Of a DNA stretch of 60,000 bases, positions 46,577 through 57,307 are shown in pieces. The stretch is from positions 19,428,070 through 19,488,069 of the forward strand of contig NC_088314.1 of assembly GCF_910592395.1 (NCBI RefSeq), in the 5' to 3' direction. How positions within the stretch are numbered: position 1 is the first letter of the stretch; each line of letters begins with the position of its first letter. The position numbers and the translations under genes were made by a program. The notes beneath the pieces were generated by a model that saw nothing but the letters and a program-made list of their open reading frames with translations, did not search any database and was not told where the DNA came from. This DNA comes from Lineus longissimus (taxonomy: Eukaryota; Nemertea; Pilidiophora; Heteronemertea; Lineidae).

Positions 46577-49524
46577 TTATGGTATCCTTGTGTAAACACT
46601 AACCACGTCGTACACGCTGTTTCCCTTCCCATCTTTCTGATGACGTACCTGTAATAAACGCCTCTGTGTGTCGAGATAAACAGGCTTTCGGACTGCAGGC
46701 CTTCGTAAGTCTATATGAATTCTCCGTACAGGTGGGGAATCTTTGATTTTAAAACTAGTCGACTTATTTGAAAAACAATTGCCTGTGAGTTCAAAACCAC
46801 CCAGATGGGGTCGAGGAAACTCAAATTGACCGAGAGTTACCCCTAATCTATGGTTATTTGTTAAGTAATTAAATTCTCCAGTCATTCGTAAACGGTACTT
46901 TTCTACTGAAGCTAAACTTTGGTGTTTATTTCGGTAGATAAACAATTGGAAGTGGTTCTTAGTCATAAAGTTTGAGACAACGAAATCGAGAGAGAAGGAG
47001 AAGTACATTATGTTCCTTACTTTTTTGTCTTGTGCGAAAATTACTGTCTTGTTGTGTATAAGTTTCAGCACCAAGTCACCTTGGTCGTACGTTTGACGAA
47101 CATTATAAATGGTAAAAGATATATTTTTTGAAGGTAGTAGCTCGCAAAGAGCAAAGAAGGTGGTCATATCGGACGCCGTGAGGGGTAACCAATTTGAAAA
47201 GTAAAGGTCATCGCCATGCAAGCATTTCTCTTGCGATGGTAACTGCAAGCGTCCTGAAAACTTTCCTGCGGAAATGTCGTATAGCCTTGACTTAACTATT
47301 TTGTTCTTTCTCCCAGACATCTTCAACATCACGAAAATCAGATATTTAGAAGCACAGCATATTTTAGAAACTAAGTCATGAATAAAGTAGGTGGAGTTGT
47401 ACAGTAGACGGTATTTACCAGTCTGGGGACTATATACAAGGGATCTCGTCCAAGGCACTAGCGCCTCCAAGTAACTTGCAACTACCCAAGGATAGTCAGG
47501 GTGAAATGTGATTTCCACATAACCATATTCTTTCTTCGCTTTAATCGGTGGCATCAAAGAGAGTCTTCGTTCCAATCGATATGGAAGCATGAATTTCCCC
47601 TACAAAAACAAATTGCGTTGATCTCCCTCCACCCTCCGTTGTCTGAATTATGTTACAATAAGAGTGAGAATATTGGACGATGCGGACTGTTATCGACAAA
47701 ATCGATTTAATACATGTCATTTTTAAAAAGCCTTACGTGTAGAAGCAGTGCTGTTCTAGTGAGGTCTTGTCACAGGTGTTTTTTTTCCGTCAGGGAGAAA
47801 CATGTAGCCTTCTGATCGTCAGGTTAGTGGAAACGGGGAAAAGCTATTCCAGAGGCTTAAAGGGGGAACAGTTCTCGTAACTTTCCCTTAAGGATTTCAT
47901 CCAATAATAGTTTCGGCAAATTCGTATGCATAATAATTGCACCACGGCATTGTGTATCATTGCATTTCTATTTTCCTGCACCACCAGTAGTTACAAACGG
48001 TGTAACCCTTTGATGACTACTGCCGCTTAGTATAAATATGAAGAGAAGTAATATGTTCCATCTCATTTGGTATCTTTCTTGGCGATCGTTTCAAAAGCAA
48101 AAATGACCCACCAACTGGTTCGAATCCAATAAGTCTAATGTCAACAGTGTCATGGTCGGGGGGATAGAATAATGCACTTCTCTGCCTAAGTATCACTTTC
48201 GACCTCTTCGCAACAAGGCCACGCATTGGGCTGCAGCTTTCTGAAAACCGTATGACATATGGGCCAGGTAGACTCATTAAAAACAGCAATCCATCATGCT
48301 GATTAAGTCTGACGCCTATATTGTCGGATTCACCAAGCAGTTCGACTTTGACAAGGTATTTCTCAGGCCTGTACTTGTTCTTTTGTTTGCATATGATGAT
48401 GCAGAGGTTGCCGTTTATTGAGTTGACGTCGTAAAAGTCTATACTGACCACGCCAGATAACCTTCTTAGGTGCAAACGTACACCATCTCTTAGGATGAGT
48501 TTAAAACACTCGGATGAGGAATTTTCAACTGAGCTATAAATTGTTGCCTTGGATTTACCTCGGACTTTACACACGATAATTACACTTCCTTTAAATCCAG
48601 TTACCACAAAATAATCAATTCCAACAGCATAGCATATTTCATCTACTGGAATGACAAGTTCACCCGAGAAAGTGCACTTTTTGACATCATACATTATTAC
48701 CTGGTTCTTTTGCATTTTAGGCGTATGATAAAAACTGATGAAATGTTTATAGTTTGCCTCATGGTATAAGCCGTAGCCTGGCTTATAAAAAGACGTGTTG
48801 TACATAATTGTACACGACTTCGTACCGATGTGATACACATTAATGGTGTGATAAGGGGTATCTATCGGCAGCTTCAAAACTATTATGGTGCCTGTCATTT
48901 GATTGAAATACCAATGGTACATATTTGCAATAATTGGTGGTATAATTGGGATGTTCCTATCAAGCCTATAGATGATCGTTTTTTCCTACGGTTGTAAACA
49001 AAGTAACGTTTGGCATGATATTTTGGAAATTCAACGGCGCTTCGAAATCTTTACAGTTAAAGTAAATCAAGTGGGGAACCTCGATAGCTCAACGGTAAAG
49101 CAGTGGACCGATATTCCAAAGCTCTGTGGTTCGAATCCCAGTCCAGGGAACTTGATTTTCCGTACTTTTTCATTCATTCAGCATATGAAGTAACGTTGTG
49201 GTTGTAAATGTAGGAATATTACACAGCACAGACTATATATAGGAGGATAGAAATGAAGAAATGTACCTTTTTTTGATACATGCGAGCGTCGTGATAAATA
49301 AAAGTGTCTTCCTTCTCCAGACAGGTTCCCTTTTGTTTACTCCTCTGACAAACAGTACGACCATGGTCAGGTATCGCTACCAACGTTGAACAATTCATGT
49401 CCTTGATGCAAACGATTGCGCAAGCCAAAACCGACGTTACACCGATATTTCCTAGATCTGGCTGTAGCATGCCCCGTTCGGACGTAACCTTTTCGAAATT
49501 CGCAGTATTAATGAACCGTTTCAT
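46577..49524 (-). CDS. PAN/apple-domain gene, isoform with distal 3' exon
   Basis: Exons 49524-49267 and 47599-46577 join in phase 0 (CAAAAAAAG|GTACAT donor; TTTGTTTTTGTAG acceptor), giving 426 residues if the ATG at 49524 is the start. Residues about 12-86 look like a PAN/apple domain: FEKVTSERGML, then VLACAIVCIKDMNCSTLVA, a later Cys, GTC and FIYHDARMY. The second exon, 340 residues, is a compact mostly beta-looking domain that I do not recognise (YGYVEITFHPDYPWV, LYDISAGKFSGRLQL, EKYRLRMTGEF, YDVVSVYTRIP end). No signal peptide is seen, so an upstream exon may be missing; a good acceptor (TTATCACAG) precedes the ATG by ~47 bases. PAN domains usually bind protein or carbohydrate outside cells. 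Confidence 0.55.
48017..48985 (-). CDS. Alternative/duplicated 3' exon of the PAN gene
   Basis: Open from a plausible acceptor (AACCGTAG, exon from 48985, phase 0) to TAG at 48017, 322 residues. It is a diverged paralogue of the exon at 46577-47599. The starts align (YRLDRNIPIIPP with YRLERRLSLMPP), as do the middle (YDVKKCTFSGELVIP with YDISAGKFSGRLQLP), a later block (EKYLVKVELLGES with EKYRLRMTGEF) and the ends (ITSLHIYTKRQ with VVSVYTRIP). Because both accept phase 0 they may be mutually exclusive terminal exons of the PAN exon, or this may be the tail of a separate gene. Family unrecognised. Confidence 0.6.
   Translation of the reverse strand, partial: EKTIIYRLDRNIPIIPPIIANMYHWYFNQMTGTIIVLKLPIDTPYHTINVYHIGTKSCTIMYNTSFYKPGYGLYHEANYKHFISFYHTPKMQKNQVIMYDVKKCTFSGELVIPVDEICYAVGIDYFVVTGFKGSVIIVCKVRGKSKATIYSSVENSSSECFKLILRDGVRLHLRRLSGVVSIDFYDVNSINGNLCIIICKQKNKYRPEKYLVKVELLGESDNIGVRLNQHDGLLFLMSLPGPYVIRFSESCSPMRGLVAKRSKVILRQRSALFYPPDHDTVDIRLIGFEPVGGSFLLLKRSPRKIPNEMEHITSLHIYTKRQ
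49076..49160 (+). other. tRNA-like sequence, probable SINE head
   Basis: An A-box (TAGCTCAACGG) and a perfect B-box (GGTTCGAATCC) occur at tRNA-like spacing (49091-49140). The T-stem has a bulge and no clean acceptor stem pairs, so it looks like a decayed tRNA gene or a tRNA-derived SINE rather than a working tRNA. Confidence 0.4.
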
Positions 49525-52082
49525 GATAATAACGTGAGAAATGTCAAGAAAAACTGCGTGGTATTTCTAACCTGTGATAAGATAAATTGATACAAATATG
49601 ATACCTTAATCTTGCTTCTCTATAACCACAACTTTCCACATTCATGCACATGTGCTGTTTTTCGTCCATATCTCCAATACGGATCGGGCCAATGAGGATC
49701 ATGTGATTTGTCATTTATCTGATTAATATATCGGAAAAATAGTGTTTGTTTCTTTGTGATCATCGGCAAACTAGTAAAGACTCAAACATGCATGTCGCTG
49801 TTGATATCAAGCTTTCCTTTTCGCTCGGTGAATTGGTCCAGGTGTAAACACAACTGAAGACTGAGCGAGGCATTTCGCACGTTTTGATACCTCGGTTTTA
49901 GCATACACCACTTTCCTCATAAGTAAAAACCAATCATGTACTTGACCAATCAAAACCCCCGTATGTGATAATGGCCGTGCTCTCTGTGCCAAACAAGCAT
50001 GATAGCTATCTTCTGATTGGTCAATACCTGTCAGGAAGACCCAAATTGCTGCTTGGTTATAAAATGGCGAATGAGCAAAACCGCCTGTTTTTATATTCCA
50101 CCGAAGATGGGCACTGGCTGATGGACGGGCCGTAGCACACCTCGGTCGCCAGTTCCTGAATACATTCTGTTACTGGTGACTGTGGGGTGCGGCGGCATCA
50201 TACTAGTTCCAGCAGTGTCGTCCGTGCTAAACGATGCTCACTACACGAGCTCAGCACATTAAACGCCACGACAGACTGCTGACTGGCTAAGAAGAAGAGG
50301 ACGTGGTTTGGCCGCGTGACAAGAGCCGAGGGGACCCTTGCGAACATCATCCTGCAGGGCACAGTAGAAGGCAATCGAAGACGCGGCCGACCAAAGAAGG
50401 ATTGAAAGTGTAAAGGAATGGACGGGAAACGGGTTGGAGGTCTGATCCGCCTCGCAGAAGATGACAACTATGGTGCCATGTTGTCAACTGTACAGGGTCG
50501 CGCCAATGGCTGCATGGCTGCGGGACGGATAGAAACGATTCTCCGTTTTGGCTATGGCAAAAGCTGGTGTAGTATTTGGGGAGCACGGGGCAGCACAACA
50601 GCAATTCTATCACTTTTAATAATCAATGCAGTGCAGCACTGTGCTATGCAGAATCTTCTCCGTAAAAGTTGAAATATACGTCGCTTTTTCACCGCGCCAA
50701 CAACACAGTCGTCACAGTCGTTCACCACTCGGTGAAGTACATTGTACATGTAGCTCTCCAGTCCCTGCAAGCTTGACATCATCCATGCTTGAGAGAGTTT
50801 GGGGTACAGAGAATTCTCGATTGTAATCAAAAGTCATTGGTTTTAATAGCAATTCAACTTACTTATTCGTATGTAACTATTGGAAATGCTAATTTTTTAG
50901 ACGAACCAAAAGAAGCATGACTTACTTCACTGCAGGACATCCAAATAAATGGTAAAAGAGGCCATTTTCTATCCAAGAGTTTAAACACAGAATACTAAAG
51001 TCACACTGATTATCTTAATTTCGTAGGACCTGAGTGTCATTTCGGCCCTGCAGTCGACAACACACATGTATACCACGATAGAATTATCCATCCATGAGTT
51101 TACGCAGTACAGCCCATTCCATTGTACAAAGTACCAGTACTTGTTTTCGCCAGATCGTCATTTAAATGATTACTAGTTACGTTGTTGATCTGTGAGAACA
51201 AAAATGAAAACTCTCCGAAAGACCTATCATCGTCATTATCATCATCAACGGCGCCTTGGCTTATCCCTCGGCCCGCATCATATGAAATTACTGAGGGCGC
51301 ATGGGGTCAGCAAGACAGAGGTGTTATCTTCATATGAATATTGATCGACCCAAAAATCGTGCTCGAAAGCTATTTTGATGCAGGCGTAAGAATCAAAAGC
51401 AACTGATTGTCTGCCTATCAAAACAAAATGTCCTGTGGAAGGTGCTTTAGATTCCCTTTTAAATAAAAGCACCATGATTTTATCAAATGATAACAAAGGT
51501 GAACAGAGGTTGCACATATGCGAAAGAGATTGTTGTCCAGTTTTTGACGGCCCTGTACATATTATCCGGGGGCCTTGGATTATGTGCTCTCTATTCATCA
51601 ACACCAAACACAAACTAAGCACAAAGGAATGATATATTTTTTTAATCGATCGATCTCTTCTCCATTGATTTTCTGGGCGCTAATGTTCAACAATGAATGG
51701 ATATTTTTGAACTCGATACAATACAGGGTGTCTCCAAAAAAGGAAACCTAATTACAAATAAAACTCCATTGGAGAGGTACACCGTTCGTAATAACAGGTG
51801 ACCAGGAAAATAAAATTGTAGTTATACACAATGTTGTACTTTTATCAAGGAAACGACTTTGCAGACGTTTGGTGTTTATAGTTTTTGTATATTTGTCTAC
51901 ACAACGTCAATGAACCAAGTTTAGTCCTGACAATGTCATCTTTAACTATGCTCCGTCCGTTCCAGTGTATCCCCTTTTCACCACTGTTAGTATTTTCAAG
52001 GTCACCAAACCTGTATGTAGGCCTACTCTTTCCCTGTCCTGTCAGTTTGGGATACACCCCAGCATGGTCACATTCGAAAACA
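49525..52082. other. Interval between two minus-strand genes
   Basis: Apart from the LINE relic at 50200-50490 and a DNA-transposon-like end near 51722 (ACAGGGTGTCTCC), no gene was recognised. The signal or start exon of the PAN gene, if any, should lie here; I did not find it. Confidence 0.4.
50200..50490 (+). mobile_element. LINE C-terminal relic
   Basis: Plus-strand reading shows the typical non-LTR tail: KKRKRTWFGRVTRAEG, ILQGTVEGNRRRGRPKKD, then a frameshift into IESVKEWTGNGLEV and a decayed end. This is the GRPxxxW...EWTG pattern at the C-terminus of many LINE reverse transcriptases. Part of the flank (50095-50190) recurs inverted at 44665-44760. Confidence 0.65.
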
Positions 52083-55000
52083 CTATGTGCCCGTCACCCG
52101 TGTCTCTTTCGGCAATGTCACATCCAAATATATATTCTCCGGCGAGTCAAGCGGAGGCAAACTATGGGTCTTTCTGTTAACCTTCTGAATATGTACCAGA
52201 TTGACCTTTGACACGTGACCAGAGTCCGTCTGCTCCGTATATTTTGATTGGCCCGTGCTCCCATCCAATGACGTCGCAGGAGAGAATGTCTGTGCCAGGC
52301 TCCTCACTCCGTCTGACCGCTTCGACCCCCGGTGATGCGGTAACTGGCACGCGTATAAATGCTTTTCTGCCGACTGGCTTATCTCGCGTTCCAAGTCCGG
52401 CAAATTCACGTGCTTCTTTTTCAAAGTTTCTAATTGATACACATGCGATTTAACATAACCGAACTTGTTGTCAACTAACTTGGATGGAGACACGCCAGAG
52501 GCAGGGGAAAGTTTTGGGAGTGAATCCCCTTCTCCGCTGTGCCCCCGATCCCTCTCGCCTCCCAAGCACCTCTGCCCCTCCAGATGAAACTCAGTACCCC
52601 GTCTTGTCTCTTTCAGCCGCCTGTTCACATACAAATCTGTCTTACTTCGCCGGGGAGACGGGAGGACGTTCGCTTTCGCAACAGCATCAACGGCATTCGG
52701 GTCAAGGTCCATTTTTCGCTTCGGCGGTGGTATTTTTGGCGGTGTTTCCTCGTGCGGTTTATCCTTTATCGAGAAGTCTTCATAGATATCCTTGTATCTT
52801 GTGTTGCCTAGCTTTCTCACCATCATATCGCCCTGGCCGCGGATCATCAACTTGGCCTGAAGAGAAAGAGGATGTTATAGTCAGAGTCAGAGTCATATTC
52901 TCATTACCGCTACAATACATTTCTCATCGCAGATACCAGACTTGCGAAGAGCTAAGTATCCACAAACGCAATATGCTGCTGTTAAACCGATATGGTGTCG
53001 CCTTCATGTGATATTGGTACTTAACCGTGTCAATCCATTCCAACATACGAGCAATTTATTGATGGTTTTCCCGATAACGAGTCGTGAAAGTATCCTTAGC
53101 TACCGCCGGAATCTATCGCTTTCGTGTTGATTAGCTCTCACTATATGAAATGTGCATTAATCTGTTCGGCAATTTTGTCATGGCAACTTTCTCCGTCACT
53201 AAAGTATGTCTTTACTCCGGTCGCCGGAGTTGTTTTTATGTCCGAGTATCCCTTTTTTGGCGCTAATTTTCCCTCAGTCTCGTATATTCCCGCTATTTTT
53301 TTCCATTTTATTTAGCAATTCTGGTACCGCAGACAGATCCGTCTCACCCACGAACATGCTAATTCATAATTGATGAAAAAAATATCTTGAAGTTCCATAT
53401 CTGACAAGTGCATGTACAGTGACTGAAATGATCAATACTACTAGGTGTCATGAAAAAGATTCTGAATAACTCTCATGATATCAATGTACATCAACTTTAG
53501 ATTTAATCTATACTTGATTACATGTATGAGTTAACCAAATTTCGTGCAGGCAAGATCAACCCTCAACATATTTCATGAGTATCAAGCATGTTTTCAAACC
53601 TTGATATATGGCCTTTAAAGGCAATATTCCATCCGTGATTGTTTAAACGTATTTGAGGGGGGGGGGGGGGTATAAATTTTGTAAATACAAGACTGATATT
53701 TATTCAACATCAAAAGTATGTAATCTTTTTTGTGTCACCCAGTAGTATATTTCGACAGACCTAACCTGTTGCTTTGAAAAATGACGTCCCACTGTTATAT
53801 TGGAGTCTACACAAGATACTCCAGATGAAAAATCCATTGCCATAGAAATTACCTCCTAATACCAAATCGTCGATACAGTAATACATTTTTTCATTAGTAA
53901 CTGTGAGATCGATGGCGTTATGTCGAAATATCATTTATAATTTACACAGTGTGTTCAAATACAATAATATTAGAGCGATGGAATTTGTATGAAATATAGA
54001 GGGAATATTGGTAAATAAATATTTTGTTTCCTGCAGTCGGAAGTCCCCTATCACCCCTAACACTGTACTTCATGTTAAGTCATTGTTCTTTCTAACCAGC
54101 GCGTTTTGCGTTTGGTTCCAACACAGACTGTAGATACAATCTGTGGTTCAAATGCATCGTGGCAATGGCAGCGGGTATTCTGGAGCAAAATACAACGAGG
54201 ATGGGTCAACGGACATCACTGCCAGTAGCAAGGTGGGGCGCAGATAATAATTTCCCGTTTCGCCACAACGCGCCGCTAGCAGTCACGAGATCACGTATTG
54301 ACCGCGTATTCCGATAGAGATGTATACCTCAGCCATCCAGAGCTAACGCTTGGAATAAAATATGGCATCGCAGCAGTCCTGAAATTTTGGAAGTGACTAC
54401 TTGGCAAGCCCGGCTTACCAAACAGCGACTTTTTCTTGTCCTGAATGGAGAGCCGAACTCATTAATATTAAAGTAAAGTCTCCAGCTCGCCAAACAGGGT
54501 AGATTTTTTACCTGTTTGGCAAGCCCGGCTGGCCGAACAGGGTGGCTTTTTAGTGCTGTTTGGCAAGCGGCTCTCCAAACAGAACAAAAAAAGATGCCTG
54601 TTCGGCGAGCGGCTTGCCAAATAGACCCGGCCAATGTTTTATGCTTGAAGGTCGACCATTAAACGTGGTTTGAGATGAACGAATCGGAGAGACTTCTACA
54701 GTAAAGAGTCAACAAAAGAACGCGTTGATTAGCGTACGCTTTTCACATTCAGTTCCATAAAATTGATTAATTTCATCAGCGAGACAATAGCTCGCGGCCT
54801 TTTGAATAGGTTTCTTGAGAAGTACATTCAAGACCTGTCCTTGTGTCCTTGTGAAGGTCATTGAGGTTACACGCCATGTTCTAGCTTGGCAAAGACTACG
54901 CAACTAAGCTTAAGTGAACCTGGCGTGCAACCTCAGTAACCTTAACCAGTACATAATCGAGTATATTTCGCAGACTCTAGATCCCTTGTACTTTTGGAGT

Positions 55001-57307
55001 GAAAGAACATGTCTTGTGTATTTCATGATACACCCTGATACACCTTAAATCAGTGTTTTTCAATGTATACGTCATTCATAGAGCAGAAAACACAATGGCA
55101 TGCATTATAATGCTCCAAGTGGTTAGAATCCTATGCTGTCCATTTCGTCATCTCTTCCTCTATAGGGTGAGGCCGGTCCATTGCGTCCGGAGTGTACCCG
55201 CGTGGTTAGCTCAGGCCTTTGAAAACTTTTGAGAATAAACCAGTTTATCATATACGCAAATAAAACCCAATTAAATTTTTTTTCCTTATTTCGCCGTCTA
55301 CTCAATATGGGGCTCCATGCTGGCTAAAGCAGAAGAGCCAGCAGGGGGCAAAATATGCCTTGATTCGATGACTGGAACACAATTATAGAAGATTTGAGAG
55401 CTCACTATGATTAGCGGGGAGTGAATTATTCAAAAACCATGCAATTACATGCAGGTTGTCATCAGCATGCAAAATGTTTGAAGCTGTTAGAACCCATATA
55501 CCAATTGTTTGTAACGTAGCATTGCTTTGGAGTAGGGAATGAAAACCATATGCGTAGAACATGCAAATGCAGATTCACTTCTATAAGGTCACTTCAATGA
55601 AATTTTTTGCAACACCCCTCTCCCCCCAGCGCAATCATGTAATATGGTCACCTGACTGACCCTTTTATTTTGATGGATTGGCCAGTATAGGCCAATTCAC
55701 GTATTCTTTGGAGAGCGGGATTATATTTGTAGCTTTAGGACAACGCCATCGTTACTGCTAACTAAACGTCCGGCGATTGAGCAACCGCGGCCAGTTATCA
55801 AATGAGTGGGCGGGTGTAAATGCAAGGCCTGGATATCTACCACTGAGTGTCCTTATAGAAGTGAATCTAGGGTACCATGAAACATGCAAAATGACTCAAA
55901 ATAATTGTTACCCTTCATTCTGACGTCGGCGATTTTGGCACGGGCGATATCCGTGACAAGACTCGAAATAGGAAGACACCGTCACTGCGTTTGAGAGAGC
56001 AGTGAGACCCCAATGACCTTGGTGAAGTAAGCTTGATCTAGTTTAATTCTGTATGAATGATAATGCGATCTTAATATTATTCTCCATTAAGAGATCAAAT
56101 GGGATCATGTCTAATCCTAGAAAATGTTTTGTGTCGAGTGGACGTGGCACAGTCGTTGGTCAAATAGAATTGGCTTTATCCTCTGACTGAATTTTTATCT
56201 CGTCAAAACTATAACGCGATTTTCCGCCGCTGCTAGCCCTGTCGTCGGGCTGCCTTCAACGAAACTGACCATTCTCCGAGAGACTTAATATTCAATCATA
56301 AAGGAGGAAGGACTGCCTCACCTCACTACTATCATTACGCCGGAGTATGGAAAGCGGCAAGTCCTATATTGGATTGGTATAAAACACTCCAGATGTATAG
56401 TCCCTTAATTTGATGACAAAAATTTAAACCTCAAAAATCACAAAAGATAAACTGCACGTCCAAGTCAATGCGTCCAAGTGTGAAATCTTGTTAAAATTCT
56501 TGACTCTTCGAGTTTAAGTCAAGATTATACCGCAAGCGCTTTTGTGAACACAGACATATTAAGCCAACGCTAAACAATGTTGCGTGTAGCAAGTATTAGA
56601 TGATGCATTTTTACATAAAATTTGGGGTCATGACTGGCCAACCGTTGAAAAGGTGCCCCAAGTGAGTGACTTATTGGTATGTAAAGGTCTCAATAGCGTG
56701 ACCTCGGCGTTACAGCTATTCGTCAGATTGAAAGTAATTTTGATTGATACTGAATGTAATTCGGAAGTTATCTTAACATTTTTTAGATCAATTAAGAAGA
56801 TTCATTGATTTTGCCAGAATAAAAGAAGGCAAACACATCATTTTGGACAGCTTTTGACTACTTACTACGCTACCCGATAGTTATAGTTACCTTAACGGTT
56901 TGACTATGGACTTTTGGGTATTTCTTCACGCATTCATCCAGTACCTCGTTTTTCTCGGTATCCAGGCGCACCTTCCGCCGGTGTAGCTGGCGGTCCAACC
57001 GGTCCACTTGTCGCCCCAACCGCCGCTGCTCACCGCGGTTCAACTCCCTCGCATTCCTCAACGACCGGCTAGAATATAACTTATTCGGCCCCGGACTCAA
57101 TCCAGAACTCAGTTTATCCGCCTCGACTTTTAGAGTGAATTCCCTTCTGACGCAGCTTTTAGTCCGCTGAGGGAGAACAGCGCCGTATCTCGGGCGGGGA
57201 CTAGGTGACGGGCGCTCGTCGCGGGAGTCCGATCGTCTGCCCGTATCTGTTGTCGTCTGCTCAACGTCTGACCCACTTTCTGGCGTATTTGAAGCGATTT
57301 GTTCCAT
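52083..57307 (-). CDS. Unrecognised 396-residue protein, two exons
   Basis: Exon 1 is 57307-56891 (139 codons, donor AAG|GTAACT) and exon 2 is 52856-52083 (257 codons plus TAG, acceptor TTTCTCTTCAG). Both are phase 0, so the junction reads HSQTVK|AKLMIRGQGD. The N-terminal ~60 residues are polar and disordered (Ser, Thr, Asp, Arg, Pro). Residues about 90-135 are highly charged and probably helical or coiled coil (LNRGEQRRLGRQVDRLDRQL and following). After the junction comes a conserved-looking block (GDMMVRKLGNTRYKDIYEDF), then PPKIPPPKRK and a long low-complexity basic tail. There is no signal peptide or membrane segment, so it is probably cytoplasmic, nuclear or cytoskeletal. No domain recognised. 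The start is supported by an AACAATGG context. Confidence 0.7.
52857..56890 (-). other. 4-kb intron with palindromic repeats
   Basis: Intron of the 52083-57307 gene. It holds a poly(G) run (53647-53660), a cluster of TTGGCAAGCC-type inverted repeats (54397-54640), and an 18-bp perfect inverted pair AGATTCACTTCTATAAGG at 55571-55588 and 55851-55868 (possible MITE). No other gene was recognised inside. Confidence 0.6.
54397..54640. repeat. Cluster of four palindromic repeats
   Basis: Variants of TTGGCAAGCCCGGCTTACCA (54400-54419) recur four to five times, each a near-palindrome (TTGGCAAG with CTTGCCAA or CTCGCCAA), separated by T-rich spacers. Each could fold alone or with its neighbours. Confidence 0.65.

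Noticed and set aside
51722-51760. ACAGGGTGTCTCCAAAAAAGG, like a DNA-transposon end
   Set aside because: Only one end is visible; no matching inverted repeat found within a few kilobases.
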